From Bacillota bacterium (GTDB taxonomy: Bacteria > Bacillota > Clostridia > Acetivibrionales > DSM-1351): 45,102 nt of DNA. Location of the stretch: the NCBI GenBank assembly GCA_023436485.1, contig JAEZIU010000297.1, positions 1 to 45,102 on the forward strand, read 5' to 3'. Numbering within the stretch: the first letter of the stretch is position 1; each line of letters begins with the position of its first letter. Under the pieces are notes generated by a model, which worked only from the letters and a program-made list of their open reading frames with translations, had not been told where the DNA came from and made no database searches. The position numbers were made by a program, and so were the translations under genes. Of this stretch, positions 32,960 through 40,612 are shown in pieces.

Positions 32960-34051
32960 TTATACAGACTGACTTTTCTGCCCATTCTGTGCTCTCTTAT
33001 TTTTAATTAATGAAATTATGAGTAATATTATTGGAAACAAAATTTGAGGTGGTAGTGAAATTAATGTTTCTCCCATACCATGCTCCCAACTGTATAGTTC
33101 CATGGCATCTGGAAACGCCCAAAAGGAAAGTACAATTATAAGCAACCCGAAAGCCGGAACAAGGGGCTTATATTCTATGCCGAATATTTCGGCAGATATT
33201 TTTGAAATTGCGTATAATGAAACTAAAACTTTAATACCTCCGCCGATAAGAAGATTCATATCAACAAGTGGGTCTATACTTATAGCAGGAATAAGCTGAG
33301 CCGCAATATGTGAAGGATATCTTACATACTCAATTAGTGCCGGACCAATTATTTGAAGGTTACGCGACGAGATTAGCAGAAGCATAAGTCCTGAAATACC
33401 TGTTGCCCAATAAGTTGCTTTAAACCTTCCTTTTTCGCTGTTTGTGTACGGCAAAATCATAAGAAAAACTATATAGTCTGCAAAAACCGAGCTTACCAAA
33501 TCATAAGAACTTTTAATAACCGGGGGTATGTCTATTAAAATTGGTTTAAACCCAGTAAAATCAGTAACGTTTAGTAATGAAAGAGTAACGATTACAATTG
33601 CTAATGGAAGTAATGGCACAAGAACTTCACAGCTTTTGCCAATTACTGAAAGACCACCTCTGGCAGCATAAACTGATATAATTATAAGCACTAATACTAT
33701 TACTATAATGGGCGTTTCGGGATAACTGACAGTTACCATAAATTCACTAAACGCTTTTGTATCTAATATTGCATTATGCATAAAATACAAGATGTAGATA
33801 AGACACAATAATTTTCCTGTTGTTTTGCCAAAACAAAACTCAATTATTTCAAGAAGATTTCTTCCGTTATTAATTTTCGATAGATATAACTGCATGGTAA
33901 TAACTATGAATCCTCCCAGAGTTCCTAAAAGAACTGCTATCCAGGCATCTCTTTTGGCTCCTATGGCAGGGTTGGAAATGGTAGTACTTCCGTGAAAATA
34001 ACCTATGGCTATCACTGCAAGCTGATAATTAGATAGTTTAACCTTACTCAT
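32960..34051 (-). CDS. gerKB: Spore germination permease, GerAB/GerKB family
   Basis: A 363-residue polytopic protein of the APC-type GerAB permease family, the subunit thought to bind the germinant in the spore inner membrane. About ten hydrophobic helices are visible. Characteristic segments are KLSNYQLAVIAIGYFHGSTT at the N terminus, a family-typical WIAVLLGTLGGFIVI, and the late VLSFWAFPDAMELYSWE. It is the last gene of the minus-strand ger operon, one base after the small membrane gene. Together with GerKA and GerKC it forms the receptor. Confidence 0.92.
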   Translation of the reverse strand: MSKVKLSNYQLAVIAIGYFHGSTTISNPAIGAKRDAWIAVLLGTLGGFIVITMQLYLSKINNGRNLLEIIEFCFGKTTGKLLCLIYILYFMHNAILDTKAFSEFMVTVSYPETPIIVIVLVLIIISVYAARGGLSVIGKSCEVLVPLLPLAIVIVTLSLLNVTDFTGFKPILIDIPPVIKSSYDLVSSVFADYIVFLMILPYTNSEKGRFKATYWATGISGLMLLLISSRNLQIIGPALIEYVRYPSHIAAQLIPAISIDPLVDMNLLIGGGIKVLVSLYAISKISAEIFGIEYKPLVPAFGLLIIVLSFWAFPDAMELYSWEHGMGETLISLPPQILFPIILLIISLIKNKRAQNGQKSQSV

Positions 34052-34052
34052 A

Positions 34053-34268
34053 CTATTCCTCTCCCAAACCCATGTTATTAAATATGTGCGTTATAATTTC
34101 ATAGGGGCTCGGAGGCGCTTTTTTGATACTTATAAGAATACCCAATATTAGAGAAATCCCAACAATTACAAAATAGACACCCATAACTTTACCCCTAGAT
34201 GTCGATGTTAACAGTTCTTTTAGATTTATAAGTACAAGTATTAAAATACCTATTATTACTTTTAGCAA
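34053..34268 (-). CDS. Small two-helix membrane protein in ger operon (possible D subunit)
   Basis: A 71-residue protein with two hydrophobic helices at about 3-17 and 29-48, followed by a hydrophilic tail KKAPPSPYEIITHIF. It lies between gerKC and gerKB, 11 bases and one base from its neighbours, so it must be in the operon. Small two-helix proteins encoded with germinant receptors in Bacillus and clostridia have been called D subunits and modulate receptor activity; this one has the right size, topology and place, but I cannot show homology. Confidence 0.72.
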   Translation of the reverse strand: MLKVIIGILILVLINLKELLTSTSRGKVMGVYFVIVGISLILGILISIKKAPPSPYEIITHIFNNMGLGEE

Positions 34269-34279
34269 ATAATCTCACC

Positions 34280-35449
34280 TTACCTAATTTTTATTGTTTT
34301 ACTTAAAAGCCCGGTTCTATCAATTTTTGCATCTACTTTTACATTTACCTTAACAGAAGGGAAAATTTGCTCACTCCAAACATCTATAACTTTTTCCCAA
34401 TATTTTGGATATTTATCAAACACATGCATTCCAAAGCCAAATATGTCACTTTTATATTCATTCTGGCATTTAGTAATTGCACTATAACATTCTTTAGTGA
34501 TTTGTTTTTCAAGACATTTGCTAAGGGATTTACATACTTTATCAGGACTTTGCCCCGACTGACTTTGTTGTTCGCCAACATTGCCTTCCGCTTTGATTTT
34601 AACGTTAACTTCTATAGAATTCTTACTTGAGGCTTTAACATCAATTTTGGAAGCCCCCTTCATTAATTCAATTGCTACTATTTCTTTAGGATTATAAGGA
34701 CTTTCTAATTCAATAATACCTGACTTAACACGACCTGTTATAAACATATATCCACGGGTTTCATACTTGTCAAGCCAACCGACCATTTTATCCTTTTGAA
34801 AAACAGCCAAACCCTCGGTAGAGGTTAAGTTTTCGGATTTTTCTATAGTACCAATAGATAGCTCGCGACCTTCCGTTGCCAATTCTCTTGCCATGTCCAA
34901 TAATTGTATTTCTTTAGTAAATCCTCGAGATTTAGAATTTTTTATGGTATCTCTGATATAATCACCGGGTATTTTTGATAAGCCATATTCCTGTTCTACT
35001 ATTTCTTTTGCAGTTGTACCCTTTGCAACTACAATAAGTGATTTAAACTGGGTTTCATGGTCTCTTAAAATAAAATCCACATAGTTTTTAATACCTGATT
35101 TAGCAAGTTCCTCACTAAAAACTATAACCTGTGATGAACTGTAAAATATCTTTTTATTTATCTTAGCAAGCATAGTTCGTAACGCTGCAAAAATAGTATT
35201 TTCTGTATTACTGACAGTGACAAAACTCTTTTCACCGCCACCTCCTCCGGGAGCCCCTGCACCAGAGCTGCTGACATCTACAGGTTTGATAATCTGTGCT
35301 GTTACCATTATTTTGCCATCTTCAGTCTTGTCAATTCCCATAGCTGTAAGAATAGACAATTCACTTAGATCCCTGTTGTTCCAGCAACCTGTTGTTAAAG
35401 TCATAATCATACTGATACATAGCAACAATAAAATTATTCTTTTAATCAT
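34280..35449 (-). CDS. gerKC: Spore germination lipoprotein, GerAC/GerKC family
   Basis: A 389-residue lipoprotein with lipobox TLTTGC (Cys about residue 22) followed by WNNRDLSELSILTAMGIDK, which is the GerAC N-terminal signature. A glycine-rich stretch (GAGAPGGGGGEK) occurs near residue 65, and the last part has CQNEYKSDIFGFGMHVF, the conserved segment of the C-terminal domain. Its ATG overlaps the GerKA stop by four bases (ATGA). In this operon the C gene is second, before the B gene. Confidence 0.93.
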   Translation of the reverse strand: MIKRIILLLLCISMIMTLTTGCWNNRDLSELSILTAMGIDKTEDGKIMVTAQIIKPVDVSSSGAGAPGGGGGEKSFVTVSNTENTIFAALRTMLAKINKKIFYSSSQVIVFSEELAKSGIKNYVDFILRDHETQFKSLIVVAKGTTAKEIVEQEYGLSKIPGDYIRDTIKNSKSRGFTKEIQLLDMARELATEGRELSIGTIEKSENLTSTEGLAVFQKDKMVGWLDKYETRGYMFITGRVKSGIIELESPYNPKEIVAIELMKGASKIDVKASSKNSIEVNVKIKAEGNVGEQQSQSGQSPDKVCKSLSKCLEKQITKECYSAITKCQNEYKSDIFGFGMHVFDKYPKYWEKVIDVWSEQIFPSVKVNVKVDAKIDRTGLLSKTIKIR

Positions 35450-37020
35450 TTTTTATGCCCCCTTGGAGCAAAAGTTTTCCCGGTTGTTCTTTTTCTATTT
35501 TGGTCTTTGGTTAACGAACGGGGGCGGTTATACATGGACCAAATAGGTGTTACTATAAAGGAATCCTTCAAGCTTTCTCCTCGAAAAGGTGCAAATGGGG
35601 AGAGGATAGGTACAAAAAATGATTTCTTCCCACACAGGTAAATAGTAAACATATAGGTAACAAATCCTATTCCTAATAACCCAAGAACATTGGCTGCTAT
35701 TAAAATAGCAATCCTTAAAATTGCACCTACTTTCATTAGCGGAGGTACAATAAAACTACAAATTCCTGCTAAGGCGGCAATAATAACCAATGGAGCTGAA
35801 GCGACACCTGCACTTACGGCAGCATCTCCAAGTACAATAGCTCCTACAATGCTAACTGCCTGACCTATAGCCCTCGGCATACGAAGACCCGCTTCACGGA
35901 GAATTTCAAAAGTAAGTACCATAATTAAAGCCTCAATAAAGGCTGAGAAAGGTATACCTTCTCTAGTGGCAGCCATAGTAAGCATAAGCTTAAAAGGTAT
36001 TATCGTCTGGTGAAAGCTTGTAACTGCAACATATAATCCCGGTAAATAAACCGATATAAAAAAAGACATCAATCTGAGTATCCTCATAAAGGATGCAAAG
36101 TAGTATTCTCCGAAGTAGTCCTCCTGGGCTTGAAAGCTCTCTATCATCAGAAACGGAACAGTTAGTACAGTGGGAGTACCATCTGCCAGAATAGCAACTC
36201 TGCCTTCCAGAAGTTTAGCTGCAACCTTATCAGGCTTTTCACTGTTTCCGACCATAGGGAAAAAAGGCATTTTGCCATCTTGAATAAACTGCTCTATATA
36301 TCCGGTAGCAAGAATTGAATCTGTATTTATTCTGCTAAGACGGTTTTTTACTTCATCCACAACTTCGGGTGCTGCAATACCTTGAATATAGCAAAATGCT
36401 ACATCAGTATTTGTTTGCTCTCCTAGCACAAGGCTTTCAACTTTGAATTTAGAATTCTTTATTCTTCTACGTATAAGTACTACATTTGTCCTAAGGCTTT
36501 CTGTAAAGCCTTCTCTTGAGCCTTTTATACTTATCTCAGTATCAGGTTCTCCCACAGGCCGTTTTTCGGGAGCTTTTAATCCTATTTTAAAAGCCTTGTC
36601 CTCTCCGTCAATAAATAAAACAACATCTCCAGTTAGAATACCATTAACACAATCTTTAAAGGAATAGAGCTCTTTAAGGTCACTGATGCTTATTACATTC
36701 TCTTTTAAAAGTGTAAAAACAGATGAATTGTTTTTGTCACCTGAATAATTCATTATAGGTTCAATAATATTCTCAGCAAGAATTGCCTTGTTAAAAAACC
36801 CGTCTATAGAAGCAATTATAATCCGGGTGCTTTCCTTACCCAAATGTACTTCGCGAAGATTAAAGTCACTGCACAGGGAAAATTCCTGATTCAGCAGTCC
36901 TCTGACTCTGTCGATGGATTTAGGGATTTGTGTACTGCTGTTATTTTGACTATCTTCGGGTATGTCAGTACCCGTATATTTTGGTTTTTTAGGTCCTCTG
37001 GATTTAAAATAGTTAAACAT
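35446..37020 (-). CDS. gerKA: Spore germination protein, GerAA/GerKA family
   Basis: A 524-residue protein with a large hydrophilic N-terminal domain (LREVHLGKESTRIIIASIDG, then NAVLIRRRIK-like NVVLIRRRIK) and a C-terminal half with several membrane helices. Typical segments are GRVAILADGTPTVLTVPFLM, LPGLYVAVTSFHQTIIPFKL, EAGLRMPRAIGQAVSIVGAI and LSPFAPFRGESLKDSF. It is the first gene of the minus-strand operon. I chose ATG 37020 with GGGTGAT upstream; the frame runs back to 37056 without SD. GerA-type A subunits form the nutrient-gated ion channel in spores. Confidence 0.93.
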   Translation of the reverse strand: MFNYFKSRGPKKPKYTGTDIPEDSQNNSSTQIPKSIDRVRGLLNQEFSLCSDFNLREVHLGKESTRIIIASIDGFFNKAILAENIIEPIMNYSGDKNNSSVFTLLKENVISISDLKELYSFKDCVNGILTGDVVLFIDGEDKAFKIGLKAPEKRPVGEPDTEISIKGSREGFTESLRTNVVLIRRRIKNSKFKVESLVLGEQTNTDVAFCYIQGIAAPEVVDEVKNRLSRINTDSILATGYIEQFIQDGKMPFFPMVGNSEKPDKVAAKLLEGRVAILADGTPTVLTVPFLMIESFQAQEDYFGEYYFASFMRILRLMSFFISVYLPGLYVAVTSFHQTIIPFKLMLTMAATREGIPFSAFIEALIMVLTFEILREAGLRMPRAIGQAVSIVGAIVLGDAAVSAGVASAPLVIIAALAGICSFIVPPLMKVGAILRIAILIAANVLGLLGIGFVTYMFTIYLCGKKSFFVPILSPFAPFRGESLKDSFIVTPIWSMYNRPRSLTKDQNRKRTTGKTFAPRGHKK

Positions 37021-37137
37021 TATATCACCCAAAGTCATTGTCTCCAAATAAAACAATGTTATTCTACATGTATAAATACTGCTAATTTGGAAAATAATCC
37101 ATACTAGGTTAATTTAATTAATAAGGAGTTTGCATAT

Positions 37138-37929
37138 ATGACCGAAAAAAACAAACAAAAGTCTGCCGATATTTGGATGTTCAAGGTATTAACTGTAGCT
37201 TTGGTTTTGACAAGTACATTACTTGTTTTCTTCTGTATTAGGGTAAACAATGTAGTCAACCAGTACAAAGAAAAATATAATAATGAATGTGTACAATCCA
37301 TGCTTATTATGAAATCAAATCAATCATTAACAACAAACACAAATAATTATAAATCTCAAAGTGATGAACTCAGTAAGCTTAACAACGACCTCAAGAAACA
37401 GAATCAAGAGATAAAAAAACAACTGGAAGACCTGAAAAAACAAAATAAACAGTTGGACGCTACAAGGAGGGAATTAGTGGATGATAACCTTCAGCTTCAG
37501 AAATCACTTAAAAAGGCAGCATCGGTAGGTGTAAAACCCCAATCATACAAGATCTACAGCGGTGACAATCTGGAAACTAACAGTAAAGGAAAGTATCTGG
37601 GGAAATTTCTTGGTACTGCATACACACCTTCTGCCGAGGAATGCGGCAATAACAAAGGAATAACCAGCTCAGGTAAACCGATAGTACCTGGTGTATCTAT
37701 AGCAATTGATAACACACATTGGCCGTATGGCACAATATTCTATATTAAGGGGTTGGGGTATACAATCGCTATGGATACCGGAAGTGCCATAAAAGGAAAA
37801 AATAGATTCGATTTTGCAGTTTTAGATAGAAAGTTTGCATATGAGCTTGGACAACAATATTATGACGTGTATCTAGTAAAAATGGGTAATGGTAAGATTA
37901 AAGAATCTATTATGGCTAAACCGGCTTAG
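37138..37929 (+). CDS. Membrane-anchored 3D-domain protein
   Basis: A 263-residue protein. A membrane helix at about 15-34 is followed by a coiled coil (about 70-130, with repeated KKQNQEIKKQLEDLKKQN-type heptads) and a C-terminal 3D domain (about 155-250): GTAYTPSAEECGNNKGITSS, WPYGTIFYIKGLGYTIAMD and KNRFDFAVLD hold the three conserved aspartates. 3D domains are found in lytic transglycosylase-type wall enzymes (MltA, RpfB, YabE, YocH). A CATACTA heptamer at 37100, like a sigma-F/G -10 box, lies 24 bases before the SD AAGGAG, but I see no matching -35. It is divergent from the gerKA operon. Confidence 0.87.
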   Translation: MTEKNKQKSADIWMFKVLTVALVLTSTLLVFFCIRVNNVVNQYKEKYNNECVQSMLIMKSNQSLTTNTNNYKSQSDELSKLNNDLKKQNQEIKKQLEDLKKQNKQLDATRRELVDDNLQLQKSLKKAASVGVKPQSYKIYSGDNLETNSKGKYLGKFLGTAYTPSAEECGNNKGITSSGKPIVPGVSIAIDNTHWPYGTIFYIKGLGYTIAMDTGSAIKGKNRFDFAVLDRKFAYELGQQYYDVYLVKMGNGKIKESIMAKPA

Positions 37930-37960
37930 ATGAAAGAAAGTTAATATAAATCAGGAAATA

Positions 37961-37989
37961 TTGACTTATTTACAAAAATGGTATATACT
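37961..37989 (+). promoter_or_regulatory. Sigma-A promoter of the c-di-AMP riboswitch transcript
   Basis: TTGACT (37961-37966), 17 bases, TATACT (37984-37989), predicted start near 37996, about 30 bases before the riboswitch. Confidence 0.85.
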
Positions 37990-38023
37990 AACAGTAGGTT
38001 TGAGTCTAAAAATTAATAATTTA

Positions 38024-38150
38024 TCGCTGAATTATAGCAGTTTGATTGCTATAAGCGGGGGAACCATTTAATGGGGTGAATCCTGGGTTACCAGGTAGGG
38101 TTAGTCTCTTACAACCCGAATCCGGCAGCTAACTTCGTAAGCGTTGGGGA
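38024..38150 (+). promoter_or_regulatory. Cyclic di-AMP riboswitch (ydaO-yuaA class)
   Basis: The sequence matches the conserved core in order: CGCT (38025-38028) that closes P1 with AGCG (38140-38143), then GCGGGGGAACCATTTAATGG, GGGGTGAATCC, GGTAGGGTTAGTCTCTTACA, ACCCGAATCCGGCAGCTAAC and TTCGTAAGCG. The promoter lies just upstream and a terminator downstream. The riboswitch binds c-di-AMP and in known cases turns the downstream gene off. The next gene is dapB, 150 bases away. Identification rests on my memory of the consensus; a covariance search would confirm it. Confidence 0.93.
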
Positions 38151-38185
38151 GAAAGTGAATTTTTACATTTTGTAATTTTCCAACC

Positions 38186-38214
38186 AATGCTACAGATTAT
38201 CTGTAGCATTTTTT
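38186..38214 (+). terminator. Terminator between the riboswitch and dapB
   Basis: AATGCTACAG (38186-38195), loop ATTAT, CTGTAGCATT (38201-38210) and TTTT. A 10-bp perfect stem with a T tail, about 36 bases after the riboswitch core. GTTGGGGAG (38143-38151), at the edge of P1, can pair with TTTTCCAAC (38176-38184) just before the terminator, which may be part of the switching. This is the expected expression platform. Confidence 0.85.
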
Positions 38215-38299
38215 AAGTTTATCCTTATTCATTTTCCTCAAATTTAATTATTCAATTTTAAATCTTACTTTACAATTTGAAAGGGAGGGAACTTATTTG

Positions 38300-39154
38300 A
38301 TGAAAGTTTGTATCTCAGGCTTGGGCCGCACCGGAAAGGAAATTGCAAGGACAATATTATTACAAAATGAAATTCAGCTTGTTTCTGCTGTTTGCAGTCC
38401 GGGCAGCAAATCTTTGAATAAGGATTTGGGAGAAATTCTTGGAATTAACAAAACAGGAATAGTTGTTACCGGATCTGATAAATTGGAGGAAGTTATATTT
38501 AGAAATAAACCGGACGTTGTGATTGATTTTTCAAATCCTAAATCAGCAATGAAAAATGCTTTAATTTTCTCAAAATACAGGATAAACATTGTAGTGGGAA
38601 CCACAGGATTCTCAGATTATCAGCTTAAAAAGCTATACGTAATTTGCAGAAAGTTCAAAAATGGCATAGTTTATGCACCAAATATAACTATGGGCGTAAA
38701 TGTTCTGATGCTGCTGTCAAATCTCACGGCAAGCTTGCTGAGTAATTACGATTTTCAGATTACAGAGTTACATCATAAAAACAAATTGGACTCACCATCC
38801 GGCACAGCGAAAAAAATTGCCGGCGAAATACAGAGTGGTCTTTTGAACAAAGGAGTTGTAGTTTCGCATAATGACATACCCATAAATTCCGTAAGGGCCG
38901 GAGGTGTAATAGGCAAGCATGAAGTAATGATAGTTGGGCAGGAGGACAAAATAGAAATCAGTCATGAATCTTTTTCAAGAAAAGCGTTTGCACAGGGAGC
39001 AGTAGGTGCTGCGAAATTTATTCATAAAAAATCCGGATATTATGAAATGAAGGATGTCCTTGATTTGGAAAAAGTTTTAAAGACTTATATAGAGAGTAAT
39101 AACAGGTCGTCAAGGCACCGTAACGAATATAATGCCAAACCGGCTTCAAATTAA
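38300..39154 (+). CDS. dapB: Dihydrodipicolinate reductase family protein (DapB-like)
   Basis: A 284-residue DapB homologue that should reduce dihydrodipicolinate (or its hydrated form) to tetrahydrodipicolinate on the way to meso-diaminopimelate and lysine. The nucleotide-binding motif is SGLGRTGKEIA, differing from the usual GRMG form; conserved parts are VVGTTGF, APNITMGVNVLM, the catalytic segment ELHHKNKLDSPSGTAK, RAGGVIGKHEV and SHESFSRKAFAQGAV. The C terminus has an extra hydrophilic tail. The start is ATG 38300 or TTG 38297 after GGGAGGG. Control is probably through the c-di-AMP riboswitch. No other dap genes are nearby. Confidence 0.87.
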   Translation: MKVCISGLGRTGKEIARTILLQNEIQLVSAVCSPGSKSLNKDLGEILGINKTGIVVTGSDKLEEVIFRNKPDVVIDFSNPKSAMKNALIFSKYRINIVVGTTGFSDYQLKKLYVICRKFKNGIVYAPNITMGVNVLMLLSNLTASLLSNYDFQITELHHKNKLDSPSGTAKKIAGEIQSGLLNKGVVVSHNDIPINSVRAGGVIGKHEVMIVGQEDKIEISHESFSRKAFAQGAVGAAKFIHKKSGYYEMKDVLDLEKVLKTYIESNNRSSRHRNEYNAKPASN

Positions 39155-39194
39155 AAAAACAAGAACCCTGCTACTGCTGGGTTCTTGTTTTTTT
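39153..39194. terminator. Bidirectional terminator, partly coding
   Basis: A 16-bp perfect stem, AAAAAAACAAGAACCC (39153-39168) and GGGTTCTTGTTTTTTT (39179-39194), with a 10-base loop. It ends dapB on plus and the carboxypeptidase homologue on minus. The stop codon of the latter is in the loop, and its last residues KKTRTQQ are coded in the right arm. Confidence 0.93.
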
Positions 39195-40391
39195 AGCTCT
39201 GAACATAAATTTTATAAGATTCTTAATTATAAGAATAAGTTCAATAATTCCAAGAATACCTACGATTGTTACCAAGTCTCTGTTTTCAGTAACAATGTTT
39301 TTGATTTTTGACTTGTAATCCGCTGGTGCTGAAACAGTCTTATCCGAGTAAAGATTTACTTCTATTACAGTATTATCATTCAGAGTGTATTTTAAAACAC
39401 CTGCAATAATCTCGGTATTAACCGGGAGTTTCAACTTTTCATTTGGTATAAAACTCATATTTTTAATAAAACTGTTTCCAACAGGATAGGTATAATAAAC
39501 ATCAATTTTACTTGCCAGATCAACCTTTACATTATCTACATCTATACTTCTTTGGGGGATATTCTTAGGAACCAGAACTCCTGTATAAAACTTAGAAAAC
39601 CCGTAATCAAACAGTTTTGCAGTCTCTGAGAAGGCATTTTCTTCGCTGGAATTGAATACCACAGCAATAAGCCGTTTATCATTTTGAGAAGCCGTAGTAA
39701 CAGCGGAAAAGCTCTGGGGGTTTGTATTTGCACCCAATTTTCCACCATCAACGCCCTTATAGCTCCAAAAAAGGGTATTTTGATTTGTTAAAACCGAAGA
39801 ATTATTTCCATTAAGCCAGCCAAACCCTCTTGCACCGAATATCACATTAAAAGTATTATTTGAAATTGCTGCTTTTATAAGTAAGGCGATATCCTTAGCA
39901 GAAGTATATTGACCCTCCTCATAAAGACCTGTTGGATTTACAAAATAAGTATCTTTTAGCGACAGCTCTTTGGCTTTTGTATTCATATACCCGACAAATT
40001 TGTGGATATCACCATTGCCGACGTATTCGGCAAGTGCTACAGCTGCATCATTTCCTTGTGAAAGCATTACGGCATAAAGTAAATCTTCAACCGTATACTG
40101 ATTTCCAATTACAAGATTCAGCCCCTTAAAGCTGGCGGCATTTTTACTTATTGTAATCTTGGCATTTAAATCTGTCTTCTCAATTGTAACAAGTGCTGTC
40201 ATTAGTTTACACATAACTGATGGTGATAAATGCTTGTAAGCACTTTTTTCAAAAAGAACTTGTCCCCTCACGGTGTCCATTAAGACAACAGAACTTGAAG
40301 TAAGACCTTCAGCCGGCGTCCATGCAAAAGCCGGAATACTATTGAATATTAAAATTAATGCCACTATAACTAAAAGGATTTTTTTGCTCAT
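39171..40391 (-). CDS. D-alanyl-D-alanine carboxypeptidase homologue, probably inactive
   Basis: A 406-residue exported protein of the S11 (DacF/PBP5) family: signal peptide 1-23, transpeptidase-like domain about 28-255, a PBP5-like C-terminal beta domain about 270-365, and a hydrophobic C-terminal anchor (VGILGIIELILIIKNLIKF). The fold signatures LMTALVTIEK, GNDAAVALAEY and DTYFVNPTGL are clear, but the three active-site motifs are altered: SxxK is V59-M-C-K62 (Ser58 is one residue out of register), SxN is Q112-G-N114, and KTG is K218-L-G220. It is therefore likely to bind but not cleave its target. It follows a sigma-A-like promoter and ends in the dapB terminator. Confidence 0.88.
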   Translation of the reverse strand: MSKKILLVIVALILIFNSIPAFAWTPAEGLTSSSVVLMDTVRGQVLFEKSAYKHLSPSVMCKLMTALVTIEKTDLNAKITISKNAASFKGLNLVIGNQYTVEDLLYAVMLSQGNDAAVALAEYVGNGDIHKFVGYMNTKAKELSLKDTYFVNPTGLYEEGQYTSAKDIALLIKAAISNNTFNVIFGARGFGWLNGNNSSVLTNQNTLFWSYKGVDGGKLGANTNPQSFSAVTTASQNDKRLIAVVFNSSEENAFSETAKLFDYGFSKFYTGVLVPKNIPQRSIDVDNVKVDLASKIDVYYTYPVGNSFIKNMSFIPNEKLKLPVNTEIIAGVLKYTLNDNTVIEVNLYSDKTVSAPADYKSKIKNIVTENRDLVTIVGILGIIELILIIKNLIKFMFRAKKTRTQQ

Positions 40392-40426
40392 TTACCTCAC
40401 CTGCCGAAAGTAATAATTCGTTCAAT

Positions 40427-40454
40427 ACTATAATGATAGAGCATAGAGAATCAA
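40427..40454 (-). promoter_or_regulatory. Probable promoter of the carboxypeptidase homologue
   Basis: On the minus strand: TTGATT (40454-40449), 16 bases, TATAGT (40432-40427). It gives a leader of about 30 bases. Confidence 0.45.
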
Positions 40455-40542
40455 TTAACAAGGCAAAAAAGTAACAACTAATATTAAAAATAGGTTACAA
40501 TTTTTTCAATAATTATTAAACTTATTCAACAAAAGAAAACAA

Positions 40543-40573
40543 TGCATATTAATAACCTTAAAAATGAATAATA
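40543..40573 (+). promoter_or_regulatory. Possible sigma-G-like promoter of the second ger operon
   Basis: TGCATA (40543-40548) fits the sigma-G -35 form TGMATA; AATAATA (40567-40573) is a partial match to the -10 form CATNNTA. The 18-base spacer is longer than usual. Weak but in the right place, about 40 bases before the TTG start. Confidence 0.28.
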
Positions 40574-40612
40574 CATTTAAACCTAAGCAAAATTTAAAAA
40601 AGGAGCTTAAAA

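Noticed and set aside
37069..37106. Sigma-G promoter for the 3D-domain gene based on CATACTA at 37100
   Set aside because: The nearest TGTATA -35 candidate is about 25 bases away, too far; kept only as a remark.
40472..40505. GTAAC and GTTAC inverted repeat between the carboxypeptidase homologue and the second ger operon
   Set aside because: Five-base arms with an 18-base loop in AT-rich DNA; likely chance.
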